The notes under the pieces were generated by a model. That model saw only the letters and a program-made list of their open reading frames with translations. It had not been told where the DNA came from and made no database searches. Positions 48,804 through 57,121 of a stretch of 64,000 bases of DNA are shown piece after piece. Each line of letters opens with the position of its first letter. Within the stretch, counting starts at the first letter, position 1. The position numbers and the translations under genes were made by a program. The stretch covers positions 7,502,001-7,566,000 of the forward strand of contig NZ_JAPELX010000001.1 in the NCBI RefSeq assembly GCF_026343335.1, given 5' to 3'. The DNA comes from Streptomyces sp. NBC_00078 (GTDB lineage Bacteria; Actinomycetota; Actinomycetes; Streptomycetales; Streptomycetaceae).

Positions 48804-49249
48804 TCACACGGGCCGGTTCTGCTGTTCGGTGTACTGCCTGACCACGGAGAGCGGGGCGTCGCCGACGGTGCCGGCGAAGTAGGAACCGGACCAGAGCTTG
48901 TTGGCCCGCCAGTAGTGGCGTACCAGGTCGGGGAACTCTCCCCCAGCCTTCGGCCGGGAGGTGCCCCCAGGCGCAGACGGCGGGAGGAGACGCCCTTGAG
49001 GGAGTTGACGAGTTTGGTGACGGCGACCTTGGGCGGGAAGTTCACCAGGAGGTGGACGTGATTGTCCTCGCCGTTGAACTCCACCAGCTCGCACTCGAAG
49101 TCCGCGCACACCGACCGCATGATCTCCTCCATCCGCGTCAGATGAACATCCGTGAACACCTTGTGCCGGAACCTGGTCACGAAGACCAAGTGGACATGCA
49201 TCACGAAAGCACAGTGCCGGCCAGTTCTGATCTTCTGCATCTCACCCAT
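48804..49249 (-). pseudogene. tnpA: Y1 transposase TnpA (IS200-like), frameshifted
   Basis: From ATG 49249 the frame reads MQKIRTGRHCAFVMHVHLVF, TRFRHKVFTDVHL and then the HUH metal motif in FNGEDNHVHLLVNFPPKVAV. After SLKGVSSRRLR the frame is lost at a 32-nt insertion (48939-48970). The rest of the protein, EFPDLVRHYWRANKLWSGSY, FAGTVGDAPLSVVRQYTEQQ and NRP, continues in another frame to TGA at 48804. Removing 29 or 32 nt gives an uninterrupted 138- or 137-residue protein of normal length. The catalytic Tyr would lie in the C-terminal helix (VVRQYTEQQ). The element therefore cannot transpose with its own enzyme. Confidence 0.9.
48939..48970. repeat. Short inserted repeat inside tnpA
   Basis: The 32 nt read on the minus strand as CTGGGGGCACCTCCCGGCCG followed by AAGGCTGGGGGA; the two CTGGGGG blocks flank an imperfect hairpin (CTCCCGGCC / GGCTGGGGGAG). 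I recall this type of motif as widespread in Streptomyces genomes, often intergenic. Here it interrupts the transposase between Arg (CGC) and Glu (GAG) codons. Confidence 0.75.
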
Positions 49250-49274
49250 AACCCAATTATCTAGCGTGGCCGTC

Positions 49275-50498
49275 ATGCAGCTTCGGCACGCCTTCAGGTT
49301 GTACCCGGACTCCGGCCGGCAAACGGAACTGGCGAAGGCGTTCGGGTGCGCCCGCGTCGTGTTCAACGACGCGGTGCGCGCCCGCGAGGACGCCCGCACA
49401 GCGGGCGAGGTGTTCCCGACGGCCGGCGAGCTGTCCAGGAAGCTGATCACCGAGGCGAAACAGACCGACGCACGGTCGTGGCTGGGCGAGGTCTCCGCCG
49501 TCGTGCTCCAGCAGTCCCTGCGCGATGTGGAGGCTGCCTACAACAACTTCTTCGCCTCCCTCCGGGGCGAACGCAAGGGCACGAAGACGGGTGCGCCCCG
49601 CTTCAAGTCCCGCAAGGACAACCGGCAGGCGATCCGCTTCACGGCCAATGCCCGCTGGTCGATCACCGGCAGCGGGCGGCTGAACCTGCCGAAGATCGGG
49701 GCGGTGAAGGTGAAATGGTCCCGCACTCTGCCCACCACCCCGACCTCGGTCACCGTGATCAAGGACGCGGCCGGCCGGTACTTCGCCTCCTTCGTCATCG
49801 ACACCGACCCGCACGCCGACGCCGCACGCATGCCCGCCACCGGCCACACGGTCGGCATCGACCTGGGCCTGACCCACTTCGCGGTCCTCTCCGACGGCAC
49901 GAAGATCGACTCCCCGCGCTTCCTGCGCCGCGCGGAGAAAAAACTGAAGCGAGCCCAGCGGGACCTGTCCCGCAAGCAGAAGGGATCCAGGAACCGGGAG
50001 AAAGCCCGCCTCAAGGTCGCCCGCGCCCACGCACAGGTGGCCGACGCACGCCGCGAGTTCCACCACCAGCTCTCCACCAAGCTGATCCGCGACAACCAAG
50101 CGATCGGTGTGGAGGACCTGGCGGTCAACGGACTCGCGCGCACCAGACTCGCCAAGAGCGTGCACGACGCGGGCTGGTCACAGTTCGTGGCCATGCTGGA
50201 GTACAAAGCGCTCCGGTACGGCCGGACCCTGGTGAAGATCGGCCGGTTCGAGCCGACCTCCCAGACCTGCTCGGCCTGCGGTGTCAAAGACGGACCCAAG
50301 CCCCTGAACGTCAGGGAATGGACCTGCACCGCCTGCGGCACCCTCCACGACCGCGACCACAACGCCGCGATCAACGTCAAGACGGCCGCCGGACTGGCGG
50401 TCACAGCCTGCGGAGCACCGGTAAGACCAGGACTCGTCCCGGCACGGCGCGAAGAAACAGGAAGCCACGGATTCCCGCCCGAAACCTGTGCCGCGTAG
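49275..50498 (+). CDS. tnpB: TnpB, RNA-guided nuclease of IS200/IS605 element
   Basis: A 407-residue TnpB from ATG 49275 (an in-frame GTG at 49266 is possible). An N-terminal helix-turn-helix (LYPDSGRQTELAKAFGCARV) and wedge region precede the RuvC-like catalytic residues: Asp in TVGIDLGLTHFAVLSDG, Glu in GVEDLAVNGLAR, and the final Asp in LHDRDHNAAINVKTA. The zinc finger is CSACG...CTACG. All three acidic residues are present, so the nuclease looks intact although tnpA is broken. TnpBs are guided by omegaRNA from the right end of the element and re-cut emptied donor sites. Confidence 0.94.
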   Translation: MQLRHAFRLYPDSGRQTELAKAFGCARVVFNDAVRAREDARTAGEVFPTAGELSRKLITEAKQTDARSWLGEVSAVVLQQSLRDVEAAYNNFFASLRGERKGTKTGAPRFKSRKDNRQAIRFTANARWSITGSGRLNLPKIGAVKVKWSRTLPTTPTSVTVIKDAAGRYFASFVIDTDPHADAARMPATGHTVGIDLGLTHFAVLSDGTKIDSPRFLRRAEKKLKRAQRDLSRKQKGSRNREKARLKVARAHAQVADARREFHHQLSTKLIRDNQAIGVEDLAVNGLARTRLAKSVHDAGWSQFVAMLEYKALRYGRTLVKIGRFEPTSQTCSACGVKDGPKPLNVREWTCTACGTLHDRDHNAAINVKTAAGLAVTACGAPVRPGLVPARREETGSHGFPPETCAA

Positions 50499-50558
50499 CG
50501 GCACAGCAACGGACGAGAAGGCCAGAATCCCCGGGCTTCAGCCCGAGGAGCAAGTCAA
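50487..50558 (+). ncRNA. Candidate omegaRNA 3' scaffold overlapping tnpB end
   Basis: The tnpB stop lies in the loop of TGTGCCGC-GTA-GCGGCACA (50487-50505), followed by the right-end hairpin CGGGCTTCAGCCCG (50532-50545) and the end at 50558. TnpB guide RNAs of IS605 elements are made from this position, with the guide read from the flanking DNA, here beginning ACGGACCTGCACGCGG at 50559. The 5' boundary of the RNA inside tnpB cannot be set by eye. Confidence 0.5.
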
Positions 50559-51080
50559 ACGGACCTGCACGCGGACCTGCCCGGCGTGAGCACGGACGTA
50601 CTCGCCTCGCGGCTGAAGGACATGGAGCGGGACGGCCTCGCGAGCAGGCGCCGGCTGCCGCCGCCCGGCGCGGCGTACGTCTACGAACTGACCGCGAGAG
50701 GACGGGAGTTGCTGCCCGTGCTGCAGGCGCTGAGCCTGTGGGGCGAGGCCGAGCTGGGTGAGCGGCGGGCCACCGACGCCCTGCGGGCCCACTGGTTCGC
50801 GCTGCCGCTGCTGCGCTCGCTTGAGGAAGTCCCGGACAGTGAGGGGCTCGTCGAAGTGCGTCTGGAGGAGGGCGACTTCCATCTGCACGTCCGCGCCGCG
50901 CACGGAGCGGTGTACGGGGACGGTCCCGCACCCGGGGAGCCCGACGCGCGACTGGTCCTGGATGCCGGGACGTGCGCGGCCGTCAGCCGCGGGGAGTTGA
51001 GCCTCACCGAAGCGGTGCGGAACGGGCGGGTCGGGGTGACCGGCGACGGCACACTCGCCAAGGCGCTCAGGGAGGCATGA
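50559..51080 (+). pseudogene. HxlR-type transcriptional regulator, 5' end removed by the IS
   Basis: From the IS junction the frame reads TDLHADLPGVSTDVLASRLK, DMERDGLASRRRLPPPGAAY, VYELTARGRELLPVLQAL, the second half of an HxlR/MarR-like winged helix. A C-terminal SCP2-like ligand domain of about 100 residues follows (LVLDAGTCAAVSRGELSLTE, GTLAKALREA) to TGA 51080. The first ~45 residues with helix 1-2 and the ERW motif are absent. The base triplets left of the element (CGC TAC) would restore Arg-Tyr before Thr-Asp-Leu, but no HTH N terminus is recognisable further left. A residual GTG start at 50586 would give a 164-residue remnant. Loss of this regulator may alter control of a neighbouring gene. 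Confidence 0.8.
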
Positions 51081-51129
51081 CCACGCAAAGGCCCGCCGCA
51101 CCGAAGAGCGGCGGACCATTGACGTACCG

Positions 51130-51936
51130 TCAGGCTCCCGCCGTCACCCGCGCAGGCCGCCCCGAGCCACGCGTCAGCGCATATCCGCCGACCCCGGCGA
51201 GCGCGGCCAGCACACCGCCGATCGCCGTCCACACCCACCGGTCGGACCACCAGCCGGACGACCAGCCGTCATCGGGCTCGATGCCGGACAGGACGGCGGC
51301 CTTCGCCGAACCCTCGTCACTCTTGGACGCGGACGTCACCGCGATCCCCGGCACCAGCGGCTTCGCCAGTGAGCCGTCCACCGCCGCCGAGCCGCCGATG
51401 TCCTGGGAGCCGACCCGGACCGAGGCGCCGATCGGCTGACCGAGGTCGGCCGTCGCCAGGTTCACCGCCGTCAGCCGGAGGTAGTACGTGCCCGGCAGCG
51501 GGTCGTTGGCCCACGACTCCGACCAGGCGCGCACGGTGCGCAGGGTGCAGGCCAGCTCGACCGAGGTGGAGCCCTCGGCCGCGGTGCGCGTCTGCGCCCC
51601 GTACTGGCAGGCCTGGCGGCGGCGCAGGCCGTCATACACGTCGACCTGCCAGGTCTGGGCCGCGTGCGAATCCGGCAGCTTCACCGTCGCCTTGACGGTC
51701 GGGCGCTGTCCGGCGTCCGCGGGGAACGACCAGTACAGGTAGTCGCCCGTGGACGCGCTCGCGGTCGCCTGCTGTCCCTGGTCGATCTCGGTCGCCGTGC
51801 GGAACGACGTGCCCGCGGTGGCCGGCGCCGACTTGTCGCCCGACGCGCTCGGCGACGGGGAGGAGTCGGCGAAGGCCGGCGAGACGGCCAGCCCGAACAG
51901 CAGCGCCGTAGCGCTCAACACGCGTGTGATCCCCAT
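51130..51936 (-). CDS. Secreted, membrane-anchored protein paired with a VWA protein
   Basis: A 268-residue protein from ATG 51936, which overlaps the VWA stop by one base (TGATG) and uses GGAGGACC inside that gene. A signal peptide (VLSATALLFGLAVSPAFADS) is followed by a Ser/Pro-rich linker, a beta-rich ectodomain (GDYLYWSFPADAGQRPTVKA, two Cys in QACQYG and ELACTL likely forming a disulphide), and a C-terminal transmembrane helix (VWTAIGGVLAALAGVGGYAL). The family is unknown to me; the constant pairing with the VWA gene suggests a surface complex. Transcription runs away from the siderophore genes. Confidence 0.75.
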   Translation of the reverse strand: MGITRVLSATALLFGLAVSPAFADSSPSPSASGDKSAPATAGTSFRTATEIDQGQQATASASTGDYLYWSFPADAGQRPTVKATVKLPDSHAAQTWQVDVYDGLRRRQACQYGAQTRTAAEGSTSVELACTLRTVRAWSESWANDPLPGTYYLRLTAVNLATADLGQPIGASVRVGSQDIGGSAAVDGSLAKPLVPGIAVTSASKSDEGSAKAAVLSGIEPDDGWSSGWWSDRWVWTAIGGVLAALAGVGGYALTRGSGRPARVTAGA

Positions 51937-53201
51937 CAGTTGGTCCTCCAGACCGCGACCCGCCAGCGAGACACCCAGCCCCAGATCAGCCCCGCGAGGA
52001 AACCGGCCGGCACCAGCACGCCGAGCAGCCACCAGCCGCGACCGAGGCCGAAGGAGGCCACGTCGCCCGAGTGCGAGGGGCCGTCCACGACGTCGACGGT
52101 CAGCTCCAGCGGCAGGCCCGGCGTGGTCTTCACACCGGAGGTCGCCGAGAAGGAGTGGCTGACCTGCAGGCAGACCGTCTCGGCCGGCGCCTCGTCGTCG
52201 TCGCTCTCCGCCTTCGGGTAGCGCAGACCCGTGGAGACCACGTCCGTACGGCCGTTGCCCGCCGCCTCGCCGCGGACGATCTCACGGCCGTGCACGCTTA
52301 CCGCCCTGAGCAGCACCCCGTAGCCCGGGTTCACGGCCCGGTCGGCCGCCACGCTCACCGAGGCCCGCAGTTCCTGACCGGGGCTCACCTCCACGCGGTA
52401 GAAGCGCTGCTGCCCGAACTCCTCGCGGTCGGTGTACAGACCGGACTTCAGCGTCGGCGCGTCCGCGCACTGCGCGGCACCCTCGGCGGCGACCGGCGTC
52501 ACCACCGGGTCGGCCGCCCGGTCCACCAACTGGTTGACCTTGTCGGTGAGTTCGCCCGCGTGCTCGACCGAGGTGTACGTGCCGCCGGTCGCCTCGGCGA
52601 TGCAGCTGAGCTGCTTGCGCATCTTCGTGTTCGGGACGAGGCCGAGCGTGTCGATCGTCATGCCGATGCCCTTGGCGGCGATCTCGCGGGCCACCTCGCA
52701 CGGGTCGAGCGGGGCGCAGGTGTCCTCGCCGTCGCTGATCAGCACGATCCGCTTGGAGCCGGCACCGCCGGCCAGGTCGTCGGCCGCCTTCAGCAGGGCC
52801 GGGCCGATCGGGGTCCAGCCGGTGGGCGAGAGGGTCGCCACCGCGGTCTTCGCCTGGGTGCGGTCCAGCGTGCTGACCGGGTAGAGCCGCGCGGTGTCCT
52901 TGCAGCCCGTCTTCTGGTCGTTGCCCGCGTAGTCGGCGCCCAGCGTGCGGATGCCGAGCTGGACCTCCTCGGGTGTCGCGTCGAGGACCTCGTTGAAGGC
53001 CTGCTTCGCGGCGGTCATCCGGGTGTCGCCGTCGATGTCCCGGGTCCGCATGGACCCGCTGACGTCGAGGACGAGGTCCACCTTCGACGTAGCCTCGCCG
53101 GTGGGTTCACCGGCACTCGCCGCGGCCGGGAAGGCGACCCCGGCCGCCAGGGCGGCGAGCAGGGCGCACACTCCCGCCGCCAGCCGTTGTGTTCTGATCA
53201 T
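51936..53201 (-). CDS. VWA-domain secreted/membrane protein
   Basis: A 421-residue protein with a signal peptide (AGVCALLAALAAGVAFPAAA), a von Willebrand factor A domain (residues ~40-235) with the MIDAS motif LVLDVSGSMRT, the Thr loop TPIGPALLKAADDL and SKRIVLISDGEDTCAP. A beta-rich region and a C-terminal membrane helix (WWLLGVLVPAGFLAGLIWGW) with a short basic tail follow. VWA domains bind partner proteins through a metal ion. It is translationally coupled to the secreted protein downstream. Such two-gene units occur in Streptomyces without known function; there is no sign of a linked chelatase or protease. Confidence 0.88.
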   Translation of the reverse strand: MIRTQRLAAGVCALLAALAAGVAFPAAASAGEPTGEATSKVDLVLDVSGSMRTRDIDGDTRMTAAKQAFNEVLDATPEEVQLGIRTLGADYAGNDQKTGCKDTARLYPVSTLDRTQAKTAVATLSPTGWTPIGPALLKAADDLAGGAGSKRIVLISDGEDTCAPLDPCEVAREIAAKGIGMTIDTLGLVPNTKMRKQLSCIAEATGGTYTSVEHAGELTDKVNQLVDRAADPVVTPVAAEGAAQCADAPTLKSGLYTDREEFGQQRFYRVEVSPGQELRASVSVAADRAVNPGYGVLLRAVSVHGREIVRGEAAGNGRTDVVSTGLRYPKAESDDDEAPAETVCLQVSHSFSATSGVKTTPGLPLELTVDVVDGPSHSGDVASFGLGRGWWLLGVLVPAGFLAGLIWGWVSRWRVAVWRTN

Positions 53202-53245
53202 CGGCGGATCCTATTGATCAGATGCGCCACCCTCCAAAACGAGCG

Positions 53246-54757
53246 TCAGCGGCCCTTCCACCGCAGGGGGTTGGGCAGCTCGGCCCACTGGTCCCCGGGC
53301 GTCCCCGGCGACATCCGCATCAGCGTCAGCGCCTTCGCGGGCAGTGGCTCCTCCAGCAGCGCGACCAGGTCGGGGGTGCGCGGCAGATCCCGTACGGCCC
53401 GCTCCAGCGCCGCGCGCAGGGCCGGCGCCGACCCCGCCGTCCCCGCGAGGGCGCCCGCCACCAGCGAGCCGAACAGCTTGCGCCGCAGCGCCGGCACGTC
53501 GTCCGTGACGATCCGTCCGGACAGATCCGGGACCGGGACGCCGTGCCGTGCCAGCCTCGCCGGGCTCACGCGGATGTCGGCGAGGTCGCGGTAGACCAGT
53601 CGCAGGGGGGCACCCTTCGCCGAGAGCACGACGAGGAGGTTCTGGCCGTGCGCCTCCAGGGCCACGCCCAGCTCCAGCAGGCGCAGGCCGACGGTGAGGG
53701 TGAGGCGGGTGAAGTCGGCGAGCCAGGCGGGGGACTCGGGCAGCGCGGTGGTGGCGAGCGCGGCCACCGGCACCACCCGCTCGCCACGGTCGGTCGAGGC
53801 GTACGTCTGCGGCGACTCCCGCAGCACGGCGGCGAGGTCGGGCGAGTCGGCCGTGGCCGCGCCCAACGTCCGTGTGACGTGCAGCAGTCCGTCCGCACGG
53901 GCCGCCAGCGAATCCGCGAAGTCCGACAACGTCGCCGACAGTGAGACCGAGTAGGCCGAGATGTCCCGCACCGAGGACGTCAGCCGGGCGCTCAGCGCGG
54001 TCTTGACGTGCGGTCCGCCGGGCACCGCGAGCGTGCGCAGGGACATCAACGGGTGCGCGGTGAGCACCTCGTCGCAGGTCCGCTTGAGCACATGAGCCGC
54101 CTGCCACGGATGCACCGGAAGCAACAGCCGCTCCCCGTCCCGCATGCCGTCCGGCCACACCCCGGTCACCAGGCACTCCCCGGCCCGGACCGGCAGCATC
54201 CCCAACGCGACCAGCGGCCGGTGCTCGGGCCCGTAGGCGAACTGCTCGGCCACCGAGAACCCGGGCCGGGAACGGCAGCCCGGGTGGTACGGATGCCCGT
54301 CGACCACCCGCTGCTCCCACTCCCAGCCCCACGCCGGCCATTCGCCCGTGTGACCCGCCTGCCCGGCCCGGGACAGCGCCAACGAGGCGACGCTGTGCCC
54401 GAGTTCGGCCGCGAAGTCCACACAGTGCGGCACGGCGAGGTCCGTCATCAGCCGCGCCGGATGCTCGTACGCCACGCCGTCGAGTCGTACGACGCTCACG
54501 TACGCGGCGGTGGCATACGGATCAGGGGCCGGCCCGTGCAGCCTGCGGCCGTCCCCGAGACGCAGCGTCGGCCCCTCCCGGCCTTGGTCCCGGTCCGTGA
54601 TCCACGGCAGCGGCTCATGGGTGAGCGCCCGCCACAGCCGGGTCAGGACCGCGGCGCGGGCGCCCGGCAGCTCGGCCGCGTACCGTGTCAGCAGGGCCGG
54701 ACGCACGGCGGCCAGCTCCTCGGCGACCTCGGCCTCTGCGGGGTGGGGACGGTGCAC
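53246..54757 (-). CDS. NRPS-independent siderophore (IucA/IucC-type) synthetase
   Basis: A 503-residue enzyme. GTG 54757 is preferred because GAGGAG lies seven bases upstream; an ATG at 54808 would overlap the divergent promoter. The NIS blocks are VVDGHPYHPGCRSRPGFS, LLLPVHPWQAAHVLKR, an ATP-binding LRTLAVPGGPHVKTALSARL, and LEAHGQNLLVVLSAKG near the C-terminal FhuF-like region. The enzyme adenylates a carboxylate (often citrate or succinyl-type) and couples it to an amine or hydroxamate. Its partner is the divergent homologue at 54850. No decarboxylase, hydroxylase or acetyltransferase lies in view, so the product cannot be named. Confidence 0.9.
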   Translation of the reverse strand: MHRPHPAEAEVAEELAAVRPALLTRYAAELPGARAAVLTRLWRALTHEPLPWITDRDQGREGPTLRLGDGRRLHGPAPDPYATAAYVSVVRLDGVAYEHPARLMTDLAVPHCVDFAAELGHSVASLALSRAGQAGHTGEWPAWGWEWEQRVVDGHPYHPGCRSRPGFSVAEQFAYGPEHRPLVALGMLPVRAGECLVTGVWPDGMRDGERLLLPVHPWQAAHVLKRTCDEVLTAHPLMSLRTLAVPGGPHVKTALSARLTSSVRDISAYSVSLSATLSDFADSLAARADGLLHVTRTLGAATADSPDLAAVLRESPQTYASTDRGERVVPVAALATTALPESPAWLADFTRLTLTVGLRLLELGVALEAHGQNLLVVLSAKGAPLRLVYRDLADIRVSPARLARHGVPVPDLSGRIVTDDVPALRRKLFGSLVAGALAGTAGSAPALRAALERAVRDLPRTPDLVALLEEPLPAKALTLMRMSPGTPGDQWAELPNPLRWKGR

Positions 54758-54849
54758 GGGCGGACTCCTCGGGTACGAGTAGGGCGTCACGAACCGGGGT
54801 GACGGCATACATACTGATCGCCTCCGCCCGAACGGACCTCAGGGAACGA

Positions 54850-56352
54850 GTGGATCGCGTGGACCTCATGCCCCCGCCCGCAGGTGGCGACGCCGACGCG
54901 TACGCGGCCGCGCCGCTCCTCAACTGCCTGCTGCGCGAGGTCGCGGAGCCCGTCGCGCCGAGGGGCACCCACCGCACCTACCGGCTGCCCGGCGTCGACC
55001 GCCTGCTGCGTGTGCGCGGCGAGCGGCGGCCGGGAGCGCCCGAGGTGTACGCGGCGGGCCACTGGCACCCCATCGGCCACACCGAACTCGTCAAACTCGT
55101 CGCCGAGGAGCTGCGCCGCCACACGGGCCTGTCCAACCACGAGCTGCCCGCCGAGATGATCGACAGCCGCGACGCGGTGGCCGCGCTCCTCGCCGCCCGC
55201 GCCCTGGCGACGGTCCCTGAGGACCCGTACCGGCGCTCCGAGCAGTCCCTCATCACCGGCCACCCCTACCACCCCGCCCCCAAGGCACGCGGCGGCGGTC
55301 CGGTGGCCGGCTGGCTGCCGTACGCCCCCGAGGCACACGCCCGCTTCCCGCTGGTGCTGCTCGGAGTGCGCGCGGACACGGTCGTCGAGGACGGTGACAC
55401 CTCGGCGCTCGACGCCCTGGGCGAGGCCCCGCCCGGCTATCGCGTGCTGCCCGCGCACCCCTGGCAGCTCGACCTCCTCGACCTCGCGGAGGCCTTCGCC
55501 GACGGCCGTCTCGTCCGGCTCGGCACCACCGCCTTCGACACCTGGCCCACGGCCGCGATCCGCACGCTGTACGCGCCCGAGCACGACCTGTTCCTCAAGT
55601 TCAGCCTCGATGTCCGCATCACCAACGACATCCGCCGCCTGTGGCGCCACGACCTGCTGAAACTCGGCAGGACGGATACGGCGGTGACCGCGGCCTTCGG
55701 GGAGTGGAGCGGCCGGGCCGCCTGGCTGAGCGACCGCGGCTACCGCACGGCGGACTTCGCGTTCGAGGAGCTCGCCGTCCTCGTCCGCGACGGACTGCAC
55801 GGCCGGCTGCTGCCCGGCGCGACCCCGCTGCTCGCCGCCGGTCTGGTGGAGGGCTTCGCGGGCAGTCCGCTGGAGAGCACCGCCGACCCGGCCGCCTGGT
55901 GGGAGGCGTACCTGAGGGCGGTCGTACCGCCCGCGCTGGGAGTCTTCGACCGCCATGGCGTCGTACTCGAAGCGCATCTGCAGAACACGCTGGTCGCCGT
56001 CGACGCAGGCGGCATGCCCGTGCAGGCGCTGTTCCGGGACGCCGAGGGCGTGAAGCTGGTGCCGGAGGTGTCCCGGGCCGACGGCTGGGAGCGGCTCGTA
56101 TACTGCCTGGTCGTCAACCACCTCGCCGAGATCTCCGGTGCCCTGGCCGAACGCCACCCCGGCCTGGATCCCTGGACCGCGGCCCGCCGCGAACTCGCCC
56201 GCCACGACCTCCCCGAGATCCCCGGCCTGCTCACCTCACCGACCCTGCCCGGCAAGACGAACCTGCTCCTGCGCTGGACCGGGGCGGACGGCGCCGACGC
56301 CCGCTATCTCCCCCTGCCCAACCCACTGGCAGGCCCGGTGCCGGAGCACTGA
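54850..56352 (+). CDS. NRPS-independent siderophore (IucA/IucC-type) synthetase
   Basis: A 500-residue NIS synthetase from GTG 54850 with CAGGGAAC upstream. Conserved blocks are LITGHPYHPAPKARGGG, VLPAHPWQLDLLDLAE, LYAPEHDLFLKFSLDVRITN, LEAHLQNTLVAVDAGG and VNHLAEISGALAERH. Divergent arrangement with the homologue at 53246 across a 92-nt region implies shared, probably iron-dependent, control. I could not find a clear 19-bp DmdR/IdeR iron box there. The two enzymes likely catalyse successive amide-bond formations. The HLQN here versus HGQN in the partner shows they are diverged subtypes. Confidence 0.9.
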   Translation: MDRVDLMPPPAGGDADAYAAAPLLNCLLREVAEPVAPRGTHRTYRLPGVDRLLRVRGERRPGAPEVYAAGHWHPIGHTELVKLVAEELRRHTGLSNHELPAEMIDSRDAVAALLAARALATVPEDPYRRSEQSLITGHPYHPAPKARGGGPVAGWLPYAPEAHARFPLVLLGVRADTVVEDGDTSALDALGEAPPGYRVLPAHPWQLDLLDLAEAFADGRLVRLGTTAFDTWPTAAIRTLYAPEHDLFLKFSLDVRITNDIRRLWRHDLLKLGRTDTAVTAAFGEWSGRAAWLSDRGYRTADFAFEELAVLVRDGLHGRLLPGATPLLAAGLVEGFAGSPLESTADPAAWWEAYLRAVVPPALGVFDRHGVVLEAHLQNTLVAVDAGGMPVQALFRDAEGVKLVPEVSRADGWERLVYCLVVNHLAEISGALAERHPGLDPWTAARRELARHDLPEIPGLLTSPTLPGKTNLLLRWTGADGADARYLPLPNPLAGPVPEH

Positions 56353-56507
56353 CCACCGCGCTCCTGCCTGCCCTCCCCGTCCTACCCGTCCTGCTGGTGG
56401 GCGTACGGCGCCGGGGCACGCGGACGCACCGGACTTCCGAGGTGGGGCATGGGCCTCGGCTCGTCCCTCCCAGGTGGGGTGGCCGGCCGCACCCCGCCTT
56501 CTGCCTT

Positions 56508-56520
56508 CTACAGGTCGTAG
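56508..56520. promoter_or_regulatory. BlaI/MecI-type operator before the regulator gene
   Basis: CTACAGGTCGTAG is a near-perfect inverted repeat (one mismatch to CTACA-N3-TGTAG) 39 nt before the BlaI-family start codon, where BlaI/MecI repressors recognise TACA/TGTA dyads. It suggests autoregulation. The rest of the 206-nt gap after the siderophore gene shows nothing else clear. Confidence 0.65.
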
Positions 56521-56558
56521 TAGCCAGCCGGTAGGCTGAGAGGTCGAGTGGGAAGGCG

Positions 56559-56978
56559 GTGAAGGTGCGCGCGCGGAAGAGCGATGAGAGTGGCGGGGCG
56601 ACCGGCAGGAGGGCCCGCGGGGAGCTGGAGAGCGCCGTCCTGGCCGCCCTGTGGGCGGCGGACGAGCCGCTGACCGCACGGCAGGTCCAGGAACGGCTGT
56701 CCGGAAGCCTCGCCTACACGACGGTGCTGACGATCCTGTCGCGCCTGCACGACAAAGGCATGCTCCTACGCCACCCCGCAGGCCGCGGACACGCCTTCGC
56801 ACCCGTCCGGGACGAGGCGACCGAGACCGCCGTACGGATGCACAGCCTGCTGGAGCGCGGCTCGGACCGGGAGGCGGTGCTGTCCCGCTTCGTGTCCGAA
56901 CTGTCGCAGGAGGACGAGCAGTTGCTGCACCGCCTGCTGGGCGAGCAGGACGCCGGGCGCGGCGACGACGGACAGTGA
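56559..56978 (+). CDS. BlaI/MecI/CopY-family transcriptional repressor
   Basis: A 139-residue regulator from GTG 56559 (GTG 56565 is an alternative) with GGGAAGG upstream. The winged helix is intact: GELESAVLAALWAADEPLTA, RQVQERLSGSLAYTTVLTIL, SRLHDKGMLLRHPAGRGHAF, followed by the dimerisation/cleavage region (AVLSRFVSELSQEDEQLLHR). In Streptomyces, members often control cell-envelope or beta-lactam responses with a membrane M56 protease. No M56 gene follows; the 143 nt before the convergent rmlD stop hold a short open frame without recognisable domains. Its operator also occurs at 60356 before a glycosyltransferase gene, making that gene a plausible target. Confidence 0.88.
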   Translation: MKVRARKSDESGGATGRRARGELESAVLAALWAADEPLTARQVQERLSGSLAYTTVLTILSRLHDKGMLLRHPAGRGHAFAPVRDEATETAVRMHSLLERGSDREAVLSRFVSELSQEDEQLLHRLLGEQDAGRGDDGQ

Positions 56979-57121
56979 GCGGTGACGATCAGCCTCTCCG
57001 CTCCCTCCTGGACACAGCCGCTGGCCGAGTACGACCGTCGCGCCGGTCGGCGCACCCGCCGCTGGATTCAGCAACGGATGTGGCCGAGCACACCCGTTTC
57101 GCGGGGACTTCGTGCGCCGGG

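Larger units (their letters stand above)
48642..50558. mobile_element. IS200/IS605-family element with divergent tnpA and tnpB
   Basis: A 1,917-bp element whose ends can be read. Both ends carry the same subterminal hairpin CGGGCTTCAGCCCG (48663-48676 left, 50532-50545 right). The right end is ...AAGTCAA at 50558, immediately followed by ACG GAC CTG CAC, which is codons of an interrupted HxlR-type gene. TCAA is also the right-end cleavage tetranucleotide of IS608. The left end follows CTAC (48638-48641), similar to the TTAC target of IS608. There is no target duplication, as expected for Y1-transposase insertion. tnpB reads rightward; tnpA reads leftward and is broken. Confidence 0.85.

Noticed and set aside
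56979..57121. Short open frame after the BlaI-type gene as an M56 protease start
   Set aside because: It lacks a hydrophobic membrane segment and the HExxH zinc motif and runs into rmlD antisense; no support for a gene.
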